Assembly: GCF_000003605.2 (NCBI RefSeq)
Contig: NW_003126902.1
Coordinates: 137,169-160,874 of the forward strand
DNA length: 23,706 bases
Reading direction: 5' to 3'
DNA from: Saccoglossus kowalevskii
Taxonomy: Eukaryota; Hemichordata; Enteropneusta; Harrimaniidae
Part shown: piece after piece, positions 9,695 through 19,434 of the stretch
Numbering within the stretch: position 1 is the first letter of the stretch
How the letters are laid out: each line of letters opens with the position of its first letter
Made by a program: the position numbers and the translations under genes
Notes under the pieces: model-generated
What the model was told of the DNA's origin: nothing
Seen by the model: the letters and a program-made list of their open reading frames with translations, nothing else
The model's database searches: none

Positions 9695-10101
9695 TATTGT
9701 TCTGTAGTCAATATAAATTATTTGACATATAACCGTTCATACTTTACAGGGTGTTGTCATGTACTGTATTTGTCAACATTTATATTGACATTATTGCAAT
9801 TTATAACTAGTTTATTTCTGTTTACAGTTTATAATTACAAATCGCATTCCAGATTTACAACAGACTTAAAATGCGATATTTGCTAGTGTAATAATTTCGA
9901 AATGCTATAGAAATACAATGCCGATAATACCAGCCTGGAAAGAAAGTAACAGTTTATACTTGCAAAATTCTGTGAAGAAAGTATTGCATGTTGTAACTTA
10001 TAATTTGCAATATTTTATAAATAAGGTGCCCCCCCAAATGCTGTCTGGAAAAAACTGCCCCCTTCTTGATACTTCAGAAATAAGGAGCCCCCCCCCCCCG
10101 G
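9695..10101. other. AT-rich stretch with C-runs, no gene
   Basis: No coding feature is recognised. From 10023 to 10100 three purine words are each followed by C-runs (GGTGCCCCCCC, ACTGCCCCC, GGAGCCC...), leading into the right inverted motif. The 7130-7195 region near the left motif has similar GTGACCCCCC words, so this may be the inner part of one repeat family. Confidence 0.4.
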
Positions 10102-10127
10102 AATTTGCCGGCCCTGCCCCGGCTATA
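10102..10127 (-). repeat. Right member of the 26-bp inverted pair
   Basis: Its reverse complement matches 7065-7090 at 23 of 26 positions. It abuts the start of recognisable LINE sequence, so the motif's outer edge is probably a true element boundary. Confidence 0.55.
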
Positions 10128-11115
10128 ATAACTGTTCCGTCCGTAAGTGGCAACACTCAGTTAGTTTAGATAAAACCAAAATAATGATCTTTAATAAGAG
10201 AAACTGAATTATTAACGAGAATATTTATTATGGTGGTTCAGAAGTTGAAATAGTTGGCAATTTCAACTATCTTGGGATTATTTTTACTCATAATGGAAAG
10301 TTTAATGCTGCATGTAATACACTTAAAGAAAAGGCATTGAAAGTGTTGTTTGCACTCAAGAACATGCTGGCTTCGGTGTCAAGTTACACATTTAAAACGG
10401 CCTTAAACCTTTTTGATAAATTAATCACTCCGATTTTTAAATTATGGGTGCCAAGTTTGGGGGGAAGAGATTACCAAAAATAATATCATTGAAACTGTCA
10501 ATTTTTCCTTCTGTAGATTCTTATTAGGAGGCATCAGTAAAAGAACAACTAAATTGGCAATTTTAGTAGAGCTTGGAAGATACCCATTATTCATTAAAAT
10601 TCATGCTCAAATCAATCAATCCCAACACACCACAAATTATAGTATGGTATATATAGGATTAATGAAGTAAAAAAAAAACATTGCGGATACTAATTTGAAT
10701 AGTTACATCAGACAACAAGAAAAGTCTGATAAAGATATATTGAATAAAAAACTTACTGTCTTACTTTAAAGAAAAAATACACAGAACAGTGAAAATGTGA
10801 ACTATTTAATGACGTAAGAATAAATGGTGAGACAAATAAATTAGCCACATACAGAAAATTTAAAATTGAATTTAAAATAGAAAATTATTTAACAGAGATC
10901 AACAATATTAAACCGAGACAACTTTTATGCAAATTCAGGATCTCAGATCATAAGTTACTTATAGAAAATGACAGACATAGACAGATACCAAGGGCAGAAC
11001 GTAAATGCAAAACCTGTAATGTAATTGAGAGTGAATATCATTTCATGATGGAATGTAGAAATTATATTGAATGTCGTAAAAGACTTGTATTACAGAGTAT
11101 AAAACAGGGTAACAC
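10121..11115 (+). mobile_element. LINE fragment: RT thumb and post-RT C-terminal domain
   Basis: Plus-strand LINE ORF2 remains beginning just after the FADD region: RKWQHSVSLDKTKIMIFNKRN (about 10140-10205), a stop, then EIVGNFNYLGIIFTHNGKFN (about 10246-10305), ALKVLFALKNML and KLITPIFKLW (about 10420-10450). After several frameshifts come FCRFLLGG and LVELGRYPLFIK (about 10565-10600), TNKLATYRKFKIEFKIENYL (about 10835-10895), LCKFRISDHKLLIE and the knuckle KCKTCNVIESEYHFMMEC (about 11004-11055). The sequence loses similarity near 11115 and no A-rich tail is seen. Domain order exactly follows the fragment at 3056-4430, with only about 40 residues around FADD absent, so the two may be halves of one insertion. 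Confidence 0.8.
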
Positions 11116-12327
11116 CATGTTCGATCATTAAAAAACAAAAATCACTAATCTGGGCTCAATATCGGGTGTTTGCTGTGAAACTTTAATAATAATCGCTGTT
11201 GTGCGGTCACTCATGATGCATCGCTGTCACTAGATGCGTAGCTGCCGTTCTGTGCATACTTAAAATTAGTTTCATGACGGGCGAAATAAGCTGACCGGGA
11301 ATAAAACAACGATATACCCTCACACTACCGCAGCTATTGATGCGTTGTTAACACCCAACTTCCCGGGTGACTCTGATTTTGAACAATATTTGTACAACCG
11401 GCGTCAGGGTGCGATAACTCAAAAATAGGCTCGACCAAGTAAACTTTTCAATATGTTCATGAAAAATTCAGTCTATTTCTGTATTCATAAAGATTTTTCA
11501 AAACCATCACATATAAAGTAAGTACTATTTTACACTAAAATAATCATGATGTGGTTATTTGCCACACGAACACGAGAAGTCTGCGCGGTGTCCGAAAATG
11601 GAACACACTGTGTTATACCCCTTCAATATTATAGTTTCGCTAAATATTTCTCCTTTATGGCGAAAACTAAGAAAACGAGAAATGTGCCGCGAGCGTGAAG
11701 CCGAAAACGAAATCGTTTCTTTTGGATATTTGCCAAAACGAAAAATTGCCAGTGGCGGCGCTGTTCAATACTTCTTATGTAGCTAATTCATAACTTACGG
11801 CTCGAAGGATACAATGCGTTTCAAATCGAATGTTTAATTAAATAATATAAGCGAATGGTACAGTCGAATTGTGTACATATATAAGGTACATTTAGACATA
11901 GTTATTCAAAGTAAATGTATAAATCGTCAACATTTAAAAATTGTCATCAATCCTGGCTTATCTTACGCTTATGCCTACCGCCCTTGGTTAGACGCGGCAA
12001 ATCGAACCCGTTCAAGCCAGAAATAGTATTGAAATATTCACCAAAATAAAAGTTGAACAGAAATATTATGAAACCCGTTTCAGTGAAATTAGTGTTTAAT
12101 ATTTCTTTCCCAACTATATACGATAACAGAACGTTTTTTCTTCCAAGTTTTTGTGTATCACGTGCGCCATTTCACTACAATAACATCACCTTGCAAAACA
12201 TAGTCCGCAATAAAATGATTTGTAATTACGTTTTTACTGAAGTCTGACATGAATAAATAGTTCGGATGTAACATTCGTTTTTTTCCATTTTTTGTAATAC
12301 GTTTTCAGATGTAAAAACTACAGGAAA
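11116..12327. other. No gene recognised
   Basis: AT-rich DNA with open frames no longer than about 75 codons, none with a recognisable domain. A GGGTTCGATT word on the minus strand (about 12002-12012) recalls a tRNA B-box but has no matching tRNA body. I see no transposon ends. Confidence 0.4.
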
Positions 12328-12501
12328 ATGGCCGTGCGTAGTGAGGTGATTGACCACAAAATTGAAGGCTGCCTGTGGCAGAGGTACTATTGCGTAAAGC
12401 GCAAAGACCTATGGGAAAGAGATTGCTCTGCCACCACACACCGTCACCGAAACACCACAAGACTTTTACTACACGTATCATTTGCGTATTTTTGTTATTA
12501 A
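12328..12501 (+). CDS. Short hypothetical ORF, 57 codons
   Basis: ATG at 12328 lies in good context (AAAATGG) and opens MAVRSEVIDHKIEGC and on to a stop at 12499. I do not recognise the product. A TTTTCAG splice-acceptor-like word lies 20 bases upstream and the composition is richer in G and C than its surroundings. It could be a small exon, the coding end of a decayed repeat, or chance. Confidence 0.15.
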   Translation: MAVRSEVIDHKIEGCLWQRYYCVKRKDLWERDCSATTHRHRNTTRLLLHVSFAYFCY

Positions 12502-12605
12502 AGGGCTCGTGTAGATTTATTCCTACTGGAAACAAGTTTTAAAATATAATATCGATATCTGATAAGGTGGAGCTTACTGTAGTTGCTGCGTTACTACATC
12601 CTATG

Positions 12606-12852
12606 TTAAAACTCTTCAGACAATGTAAAGAGCTTCTGAAAGTTTTCAGACAGTAGAACCACATTGACTGTGTCTTTCTCAAGGCAGTCTTGAATTTTCA
12701 GAACTTGATCTTCAATTAGATTGATATTAATGTCAAAACGATGAAACACATCTGGGTTGAGTTTGCCTCCAAACGTCTGAAACTGGATCCTTGATAGAGC
12801 TTCATACATTATTTCGAGTTCTTACAGCCCTGTTATAGTGATGACTAGTTAC
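12606..12852 (-). pseudogene. Uncharacterised ORF family, C-terminal part (downstream of LINE insertion)
   Basis: Minus-strand continuation of the broken gene at 15141-16620, cut off from it by a LINE. It reads GIVTSHHYNRAVRT (about 12852-12816), then after a frameshift MYEALSRIQFQTFGGK and DVFHRFDININ, and ends NFQKLFTLSEEF at a stop (12606). The phrases YNRAVR and YEALxRI match, from memory, a recurrent family of long uncharacterised animal proteins that I believe are repeat-associated; I know no assigned function. An AATAAA on the minus strand at about 12514-12519 could be its poly(A) signal. Bridging the LINE, the frame passes through the target site without a stop (ESGIVTSHHYNR). Confidence 0.6.
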
Positions 12853-12858
12853 AATACC
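12853..12858 (+). repeat. Target-site duplication of the LINE, left copy (AATACC)
   Basis: AATACC here and again at 15135-15140 after the A-rich tail. Removing the LINE and one copy restores continuity of the minus-strand ORF, which supports these as the insertion boundaries. Confidence 0.65.
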
Positions 12859-15134
12859 TTGCAATGAACCAGAAGCTACTATACCAATTGAAAGTGTTAA
12901 TTTGGCTTTCATTCATCATTTGGCTATTTCGGACCATAACACTTTTTTCGTGGTTCGTAAACTTCGTTCCTTCCCTCAATCGAACAACCATGTTTCTATT
13001 CGCTATAGAAATTTCGAAGTGTTCATTGAGTCTCTATTTTTGGCCGACTTTCGGAACACGCCTCTACTTTCCGTACACAATATTACTGATACTAATTTAG
13101 CATTTGAGACATGGCATTCGATTTTTAGTAATATGTGATTCGCATGCCCCATTTGTTTGTAGACGTGTGACAAAATTTAGACAGCCAGGATGGCTGAATA
13201 CGGACATTCTACTTAAAATTAGAGAAAGAGACAATATTCGAAGGCTTGCACGTACGTTGAGTGATGTTACTGACCTAAACCAATATAGAGCCAAACGTAA
13301 TTTGGTAGATAATTTAATCGAGGCCGCTAAGAAAAACCATTATATTCAACTTATCAAAATCAATAGCTCCAACAGTGCCGCCATGTGGAAACCCCTTAAC
13401 GATTTGATCAGTGGTGGTAAACCTAACTCTCTCAACGTTCATATTTTAGTTGGCAATAACCTCGTGTTAATAATTTTAATACACTTTTCGCATCTGTTGC
13501 CGACAAGTTACGGAAATGTATTGAACCCAAATACCCGACCATTTGTTATACCGCCGGTCACATGTTGTCACTATCTAGTTCTAAGTCAGCTGGTTTTGAC
13601 AATACATCATCCAAACAATTGTGAAAGTATTGTTTATTTATTCAACCTCAGTATTTCATCAGATATTTTTCCAGACATGTTTAAGCATGCCAAAGTTATT
13701 CCATTACACAAGGGTGGGTCCAATGACTTGTGTAATTTTCGTCCAATTTCGTTGCTCCCAATAATTTCAAAAATCTCTGAAAAACACGTGCATTATTTAG
13801 TCATGATTTAATTTTTAAATCGCAGTCAGGTTTTCGGAAATCCTATTCTTGCCATACAACTATGATTAAGCAATGCGATGCATTACTTAGCAAAATGAAT
13901 GATGTTTTTTTTTGTGGTTTGCTTTTCCTTGATCTAAGCAAGGCGTTTGATATGGTAGATAAACATGTATTATTGAATAAGCTCTCAATTTATGGCATTT
14001 CTCCAATCTCCCTTATATGGTTTAATTCTTATTTAACTGACAAAAAGCAAGTTGTGTATTTGATGGGTAAACAGTCGGATGCTGTCAATATTCGTCATGG
14101 TGTACCACAGGTTCAATTTTAGGACCATTATTATTTCTTCTATTTATTAATGACCTGCCATTATTTCTTGAAAATAGTTCAATTGATATGTATGCGGACG
14201 ATCAAACTCTGTTATCGTCTGGACCAAGTATCAATGTAGTCACAAAGTGCATTAATGATGATGTTTGGCCAATTTTGCGTTGGGTTAATTGCAATTACAA
14301 GTCAATCAACGCATCTAAATCAAGATCTATGCTCGTTGGATCCCGTCAAAGGCTAATAATGTTGGTGAAGATTTTCTGGTTAACTTCAATGGTGAAATAA
14401 TTAAAACAGTCAGTTTTGAAAAGTCGCTCGTGTAGTATTAGAAAAAACTCTTTCATTGAATCATCATGTAGATATACTTAGCAAAAAGTTTAGCAAAACA
14501 ATTGGTGTTCTTATGAAAGTTCACAGCTTCTTACCTATTTACGTCAGAAGTCATTTATTCGGTCGTTATTGGACTATTGCTGTATAGTATGAGACAATAC
14601 AAGTCAATAAAATTTATATAGTCGGGTATATAAGCTTCAGAAAGGGGCAGTTCGGGTGATTTCCTCTGACAATTTTAGGCAATCGTCGTATGAACTGTTC
14701 AAAAAACATAGTATCTTGCCTATCGATTACAGAATTTCATATTTTCTAGGTATCGTAATGTATATGGCAACCAATGGCTTGGCGCCTTTATATATATGCG
14801 AAATGTTCAGTCCTATCTGCCAAACCCACAAGTATAGTACACGTTCCTCTCTTAAAAATAATTTACGCATTACTAAATGGAAAACATCCATGGGCCAGAG
14901 GACGTTTCAGTATAGAGTGGTAACCCGCGGAATAACTTACCATCCCATATCAGAAATTCAGCCTCATCAGGCATTTTAAAGAAAACTTACAAAATATATC
15001 TTAGTGAAAAATGTGTTGTGAATGGCTCAAGCCTATAGTGTGTATACTGTGTATTTTGTTTCTACAGAGGGCCCAATGAAAATTACTTTATTGTATATTG
15101 GCCTACCCTCTTTAAGTAAAGTGTTAAATAAATA
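12859..15134 (+). mobile_element. 5'-truncated LINE (Jockey/CR1/L2-like) with RT and TAAATAAATA tail
   Basis: About 2.3 kb of an APE-type LINE ORF2. The endonuclease end is visible (LAISDHNTFFVVRKL, about 12920-12965; SDH at 12929-12937), followed by the linker (PGWLNTDILLKIRERD, about 13190-13235; RAKRNLVDNLIEAAKKN). RT motifs are KHAKVIPLHKGG (about 13685-13720), NFRPISLLPIISKISEK, SGFRKSYSCHTT (about 13827-13865), FLDLSKAFDMVDKHVLLNKL (about 13925-13985), a GVPQ start of motif B (about 14098), and the catalytic MYADD (14188-14202). The C-terminal part includes KLQKGAVRVISSDNFRQSS (about 14630-14690), NGLAPLYI and STRSSLKNNLRI. Frameshifts occur near 13470, 13800, 14115, 14400 and 14930, with several stops, so it is inactive. 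The 3' end has AAATAAATAAATA and is flanked by AATACC duplications. It lies antisense within another repeat-type ORF. Confidence 0.88.
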
Positions 15135-15140
15135 AATACC
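15135..15140 (+). repeat. Target-site duplication of the LINE, right copy (AATACC)
   Basis: Matches 12853-12858. The left part of the word blends with the AAATA tail, so the true duplication could be a base or two different. Confidence 0.6.
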
Positions 15141-16620
15141 AGACTCCGTGATGACATCTGTGGGGCCGGCATCTCCATACAATTTGAAAATGCATGAAGT
15201 GAAGACTGGTATTGTATGAAAAGCACCTAAGCGATTGACTACATTCTGACATGCTTTAGCATAACAGGCTTGATCATACACGCAGTCCACCTCTGGAAGT
15301 TCGAGGAGTTGGGAGAAGTAATGTGAGTGCTTCATCAGTGTGTACATGGCAGGGATTTCTGTTGGACTTCATTGACTGGTTGCAAGAATCCAATCATGTT
15401 TCTCATACTCAAGTATTGTGTCATATGACAGGGTATGACCAAATTTGTTTAGAAGAGTTATGACCTCTTCGTTGTCAGTCAGGTTACAAACTGCAATACC
15501 AAGTTCAAGGCTCTTTACTGTTTTGACATGCCCCTTTCGAACAATAGTAATCATGTCCTTGCCAAATCAGTAATGGAGCGGTCTGTATCAGCACTCATTT
15601 CAACCTTATTAGCTGAATCAGACGATGAAGTCCCTGTGATGATGTACGCAAGCAGATTGTATAGTAAATCTGGCACCTGTATTTGTTCTTTGGTGAGGTC
15701 TTCAGGGGATGGAGGCCAAGGCATAGTGTGCTTGATATGCATGATGATTTGGTGAATCATTATACCGCAGTGATACACATTATTCATGTTATCATCATCA
15801 TTATCATAATCTGTTGATTCCTGGATCTCTTCCTGTGAGCTCTCCTCATCAGCATCCGGACATTGCTTTAATTACTTCAATAGTGATGGTATTACATCCT
15901 CAAATTCACACTGTTTCACATTTGGACGTACAAATTTTCACCCTTTCCGCATATGTTGAAATAATCCTTTTTTTAAGCTTGTATGTGCGAAAAGTCATCA
16001 CTGTATTTGGTTCATCAGGTATGGATCTAACGTACTCATCTCACTTCAAAGGCAGAATGAGAAGCTTTTTTTCCCTTTTCCGCTCTTTGCCTTTCCATAG
16101 CAGCAAGAGTTTTCTTGTTGGTGTAACTATCATAACTAACATGTTTGGTGGTAACTGTACTCAATAGCTTTGAGATCTTTGCCCTCTATATTAAGGAGTA
16201 CTCTCTTGTCTTTTCTGATTCTAGCAGCACTTTTGATCTTTTCCTCTACAACATCATGTTCACATGGGATGGGCATTTCATAGTTCTTCTTATCACGTTT
16301 GATTTTATATTTTTTTTGACAGAAAAAGCATATACGTTCTTTTTCCTTAATTCGTGGGAGAACATCTGATAGCTTAACACGTTTTGGTGGGCTAGGTTCA
16401 TCACTTGTAATTCGTAGGTGGCAACATTTATGTGGACTCGTTCTACGGGAGACTGTGGTCTTTGTTAGTATAATACTGATAGCACCGTCTGTGGTAACCA
16501 CCATAAGGTACATCACTTTTTAAGTGTTCAGTCTGTTTTACATAAATGTGGTCATTCCAGATTGGTGCTACCTCTTGAAACTTCTTCCATGATGTGACTG
16601 TGCACGACGTGCCATGATTT
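15141..16620 (-). pseudogene. Uncharacterised multi-domain ORF family, N-terminal and central parts
   Basis: Minus-strand relic read in pieces. It begins HENINHGTSCTVTSWKKFQE (about 16628-16569), then YHRRCYQYYTNKDH (about 16505-16463). An open frame follows with RICFFCQKKYKI (about 16330-16300) and YSYHQTC (about 16157-16137), then SYTNKKTLAAMERQRAEKGK (about 16125-16065). Next come MPWPPSPEDLTKEQIQVPDL and RSITDLA (15787-15551). A lost base shifts the frame into GHVKTVKSLELGIAVCNLT and LLNKFGHTLSYDTILEYE (15554-15369). An apparent internal deletion near 15365 joins this to SPTEIPAMYTLM, PEVDCVYDQACYAKA, RLGAFHTIP and TDVITESG at 15141. The CxxC and YHxxC pairs suggest zinc-binding modules. 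From memory this resembles an unnamed family common in invertebrate and fish genomes; the function is unknown. It has at least three frameshifts and is dead. Confidence 0.6.
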
Positions 16621-16629
16621 ATATTTTCA

Positions 16630-17649
16630 TGTATTTAGCTGAGGCCGTTTTTTGTAGTCATAGCGACATTCACTGATGACCCCTGGATAATCCGCATCTG
16701 CTTACAATTTATCATGATAGCGTTCATTGCATGTTAGTGAGATTAACCAAAAGACAACTGGCGGTTATAATTGTCGAATACGGAATGTTAGTTGGAACAA
16801 TAAGACGCCTATAACTATGAGAATTATGTCCCGACATCGGGGGGGGGGGGGGCAATTAATCAGACGTTAAGGCATGTTAAATACTTTGTGTGATTGGCTA
16901 TATGCGAATTGAATGTGTGGAGGCCACGCCTCGAGCTATTAAACTACTCTGTAATTGGTTAACAGTTGGAAAAGTGAATAAAGCTGGTCCCTGAGAGTCG
17001 TGGCAGCTCTCCACGAGGCAGTCAGTCTTGGGGCGGCCGAGAAAGAGTTACAGCGCGGCTGAGACCGAATGTGACACAATTCGATTCTCTGTGCGTCTTT
17101 GTTCGATTGAAAGGGTCGCAAATTCCGCGATCACTGGTACCTGACTTGAATGTTTAATAACACTCAAATTTTAATCCTTTCAGCGTGATCGTGAAAACTA
17201 ACCTGACCGCTAAAGAAATCCTGACTGGACGCATCTGCGGGCATTTGACTGCTATTAATTAATCATGATGTCATTGATTATTCATGAGTGGGTGTGTGAA
17301 AGTAAACATGACCTTTTAAAGGTTGATTCGATTCGATCGCAGAGATGGATACTTTAACCATGGAACTATAAACCATGCTTTAACTTTCTAAGGGCAAAGG
17401 CGATACTTTCATCCATGTTTACTGAAAACAAGTCGATTTAAATGTCCAATGTATATAACTAATCTTTCAAAATCGCTGGGACCTCATAAGTGAAAGGTTA
17501 CGTACATTAACAAAGATAAGATGTGACGTATACAGCTGCACTCCGATTCGTTGTAAATGCTAGTCAACAACTTTTAATTAGCATAATCACCGGAGTGATT
17601 CCGTTCCGGTTTTCACTCCAACGCAGTGGTGTGTCCAGTCGCGCTAGTT
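16630..17649. other. No gene; G-run and locally G/C-rich patch
   Basis: A run of thirteen or more G lies at about 16839-16852. 16985-17125 is richer in G and C than its surroundings, with a short inverted pair (GTCGTGG...CCACGA) and an AATAAAGC word just before it, which recalls an LTR leader, but I could not find matching ends. The rest is AT-rich with no feature I can support. Confidence 0.35.
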
Positions 17650-17650
17650 A
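17642..17650 (+). repeat. Target-site duplication of copy 2, left (CGCTAGTT[A])
   Basis: CGCTAGTTA recurs exactly at 18600-18608, directly after the element. Because the element begins with A, the duplication is 8 bp (CGCTAGTT), with the ninth base matching by chance. Copy 1 also supports 8. Confidence 0.8.
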
Positions 17651-18599
17651 GTCCCTGTTCGGATGCAGTCCGAAAACGGGGACTTATGTTTTGACCTCCG
17701 TGTGTCTGTGCGTGCGTTCTGACCTGTATCTTAGAAATGCCTGGACCAATCACAATCAAACTTCACACATACATCATACATGATATTATACATACGCACG
17801 TTTCTTGATCTGATTCAAGATGGCCGAATGGCGGCCATTTTTGTGCTAAAAATCATCAAAGTCAAGCTTTTCTCGGCTATTCACAGATGGATTTTGTTCA
17901 AACTTGGTATATATACATTAGACATTATGGGACCTTGATGCAAATAATTTTGCTTTTCAGATAAGATTAAAAATGGCCAACTGGCGGCCATTTTGTTTTA
18001 ATAAATGTGGTTCTCGTGCCATATCTCTGACTTGCTTTCACTGATTATGTTCAAATTTTAAATATTCATTATACATCATGTCATAGATAAACAGATATAT
18101 TGGTTTGACGATCCTATTCAAAATGGCCGAATGGTGGTCATTTTTGTGCTAAAAAATCATCAAATATCAAGCATTTCTGGGTGGATTTCGTTCAAACTTG
18201 GTACATACACTAGACATTACAGGTTCCTGATGCACGTCATTTTATTTTTCAGATTGGATTTAAAATGGTTGACTGGCGGCCATTTTGTTTTAATGATTGG
18301 GCTTCTAGAGCCATATCTCTTAAATGATTTGACTGATTATATTCAAATTTTATATATTCGTTATACATCATGTTATATATATACATGTATTCAAAATGGA
18401 TGATTTTGAATGCTGTTCCAGAGCATTATCTCTCAATATGGACAAGTACTTTTTTTACGATCAGATACAAATGTCAATCATTTTAATGTCAAAAAATCAT
18501 ATTCCTGACATGGTTATATACCAGCCATATTACTATAAACAAAACTATATATCTTATATTTGATAACTAACGGGGACTGTGCCATGCATGGCTTGTTTT
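17650..18599 (+). mobile_element. Hairpin-ended non-autonomous DNA element, copy 2 (complete)
   Basis: 950 bp, complete between perfect target duplications. The left hairpin spans 17650-17684 (AGTCCCTGTTCGG, loop, CCGAAAACGGGGACT). The right end has AACGGGGACT (18569-18578), then the 12-bp palindrome GCCATGCATGGC, and ends CTTGTTTT. The interior is an A-B-A'-B' array: A modules begin with AAGATGGCCG...CGGCCATTTTTGTGCT (17817; degraded at 18120), B modules with AAAATGGCC-N7-GGCCATTTTGTTTTAAT (17970; degraded at 18263), giving a roughly 300-bp dimer duplicated in tandem. There is no transposase, so an autonomous partner elsewhere must have moved it. The superfamily is uncertain. An open frame of 90 codons (18131-18403) is a by-product of the repeats. 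Confidence 0.82.
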
Positions 18600-18608
18600 C
18601 GCTAGTTA
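18600..18608 (+). repeat. Target-site duplication of copy 2, right (CGCTAGTTA)
   Basis: Exact match to 17642-17650 at the outer edge of the element's CTTGTTTT terminus. Confidence 0.8.
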
Positions 18609-18841
18609 AAAGGGCTAAATTGACAATTATATTTTTTTTTGTAAAACAAAAAAGAAGTCCCGACTTTGCCAGTCTAGTCATGGCACTACGCTGGTACTAT
18701 AATATGCTAATTGTGATGGTATCACTACAACTACCTCCCATTTTATAAATTCCCCTAACCTCCTTTTTGTGGAAGTTGAGAATCCAAATTGCATTATATT
18801 CACAGTTGGAAGCAAAATTAGATTACATCAAGATGTCCGAC

Positions 18842-19415
18842 ATCTTGAATGCTTGTACACCAGAGCTGGTAGTGGGAGATAACGTGACACCACCAATTAC
18901 TGATCAGGCCGACATGAATTTCCGTAAAGATGGTATGAATGAGAGTAAACAAGAGGTATAACGGAAGAGAATCAGTTAGTTCATGATGTTAAATTTATTT
19001 GTAGTAAAACACAAATCCAGGAACTATGCACTGCTCAACTTGTAATCAGCTAATCAAGTTCACCAGATTTCAGACTGTCGGGCCTTGTATGAAACTGATT
19101 TTGCAGTGCCCAAGTGACCATAAAATGATATGGTATTCATCATCAACATATGCTGGTACATTGGGCATTAATTCCCTTCTTGCCACCTCAATTTTATGTT
19201 CAGGCAGTGTGTTCTCTTAGTTTGCAAAGTTATGAAGGTTCCTAGGTCTGGCTTGCATTTCAAAAACTAATTTTTATACCAATCAGACTAGATTTGCTGC
19301 ACCTGCTCTACTAAACAGGGCATATTTGGAAATGGAGAAAAATATCATTGATAGGATTGCTCCAGAAAATGTAGTATTAGCAGCTGATGGGAGAGCCGAC
19401 TCACCAGGAAATAGT
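18842..19415 (+). pseudogene. Kolobok-like DDE transposase relic
   Basis: Plus-strand remains of a transposase of the kind found in Kolobok (often THAP-bearing) elements. Landmarks are a KFICSKTQIQELC segment (about 18990-19030), a CSTCNQLI pair, VGPCMKLILQCPSDHKMIW (about 19077-19132), GINSLLATSILCSGS, and after two in-frame stops (19218, 19233) ACISKTNFYTNQTRFAAPAL (about 19251-19310), ending in LAADGRADSPG (19377-19409). The DGRxDSPG signature with its first aspartate is diagnostic in my memory of this group. Coding similarity ends just beyond it, so the C-terminal catalytic part is lost, apparently replaced by the C-rich repeat that follows. The N-terminal stretch (18842-18960) is less certain and no THAP domain is seen. 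It is inactive, and family assignment is from memory. Confidence 0.6.
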
Positions 19416-19434
19416 TCCGGGGGTCACTCTATAT

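Noticed and set aside
9918-10169. 83-codon plus-strand open frame
   Set aside because: It spans C-runs, the inverted repeat motif and the start of LINE sequence in the wrong frame, so it is a composite by chance.
12000-12015. Possible tRNA B-box (GGGTTCGATT on the minus strand)
   Set aside because: No A-box, acceptor stem or anticodon arm at the expected distance.
16785-17161. Possible solo LTR starting TGTTAG and ending TAACA
   Set aside because: Ends are short inverted words, but flanks CGGAA and CTCAA do not match, and no TATA box is correctly placed.
18131-18403. 90-codon open frame inside copy 2 of the hairpin-ended element
   Set aside because: The corresponding region of copy 1 is not open, and the sequence is made of the palindromic modules.
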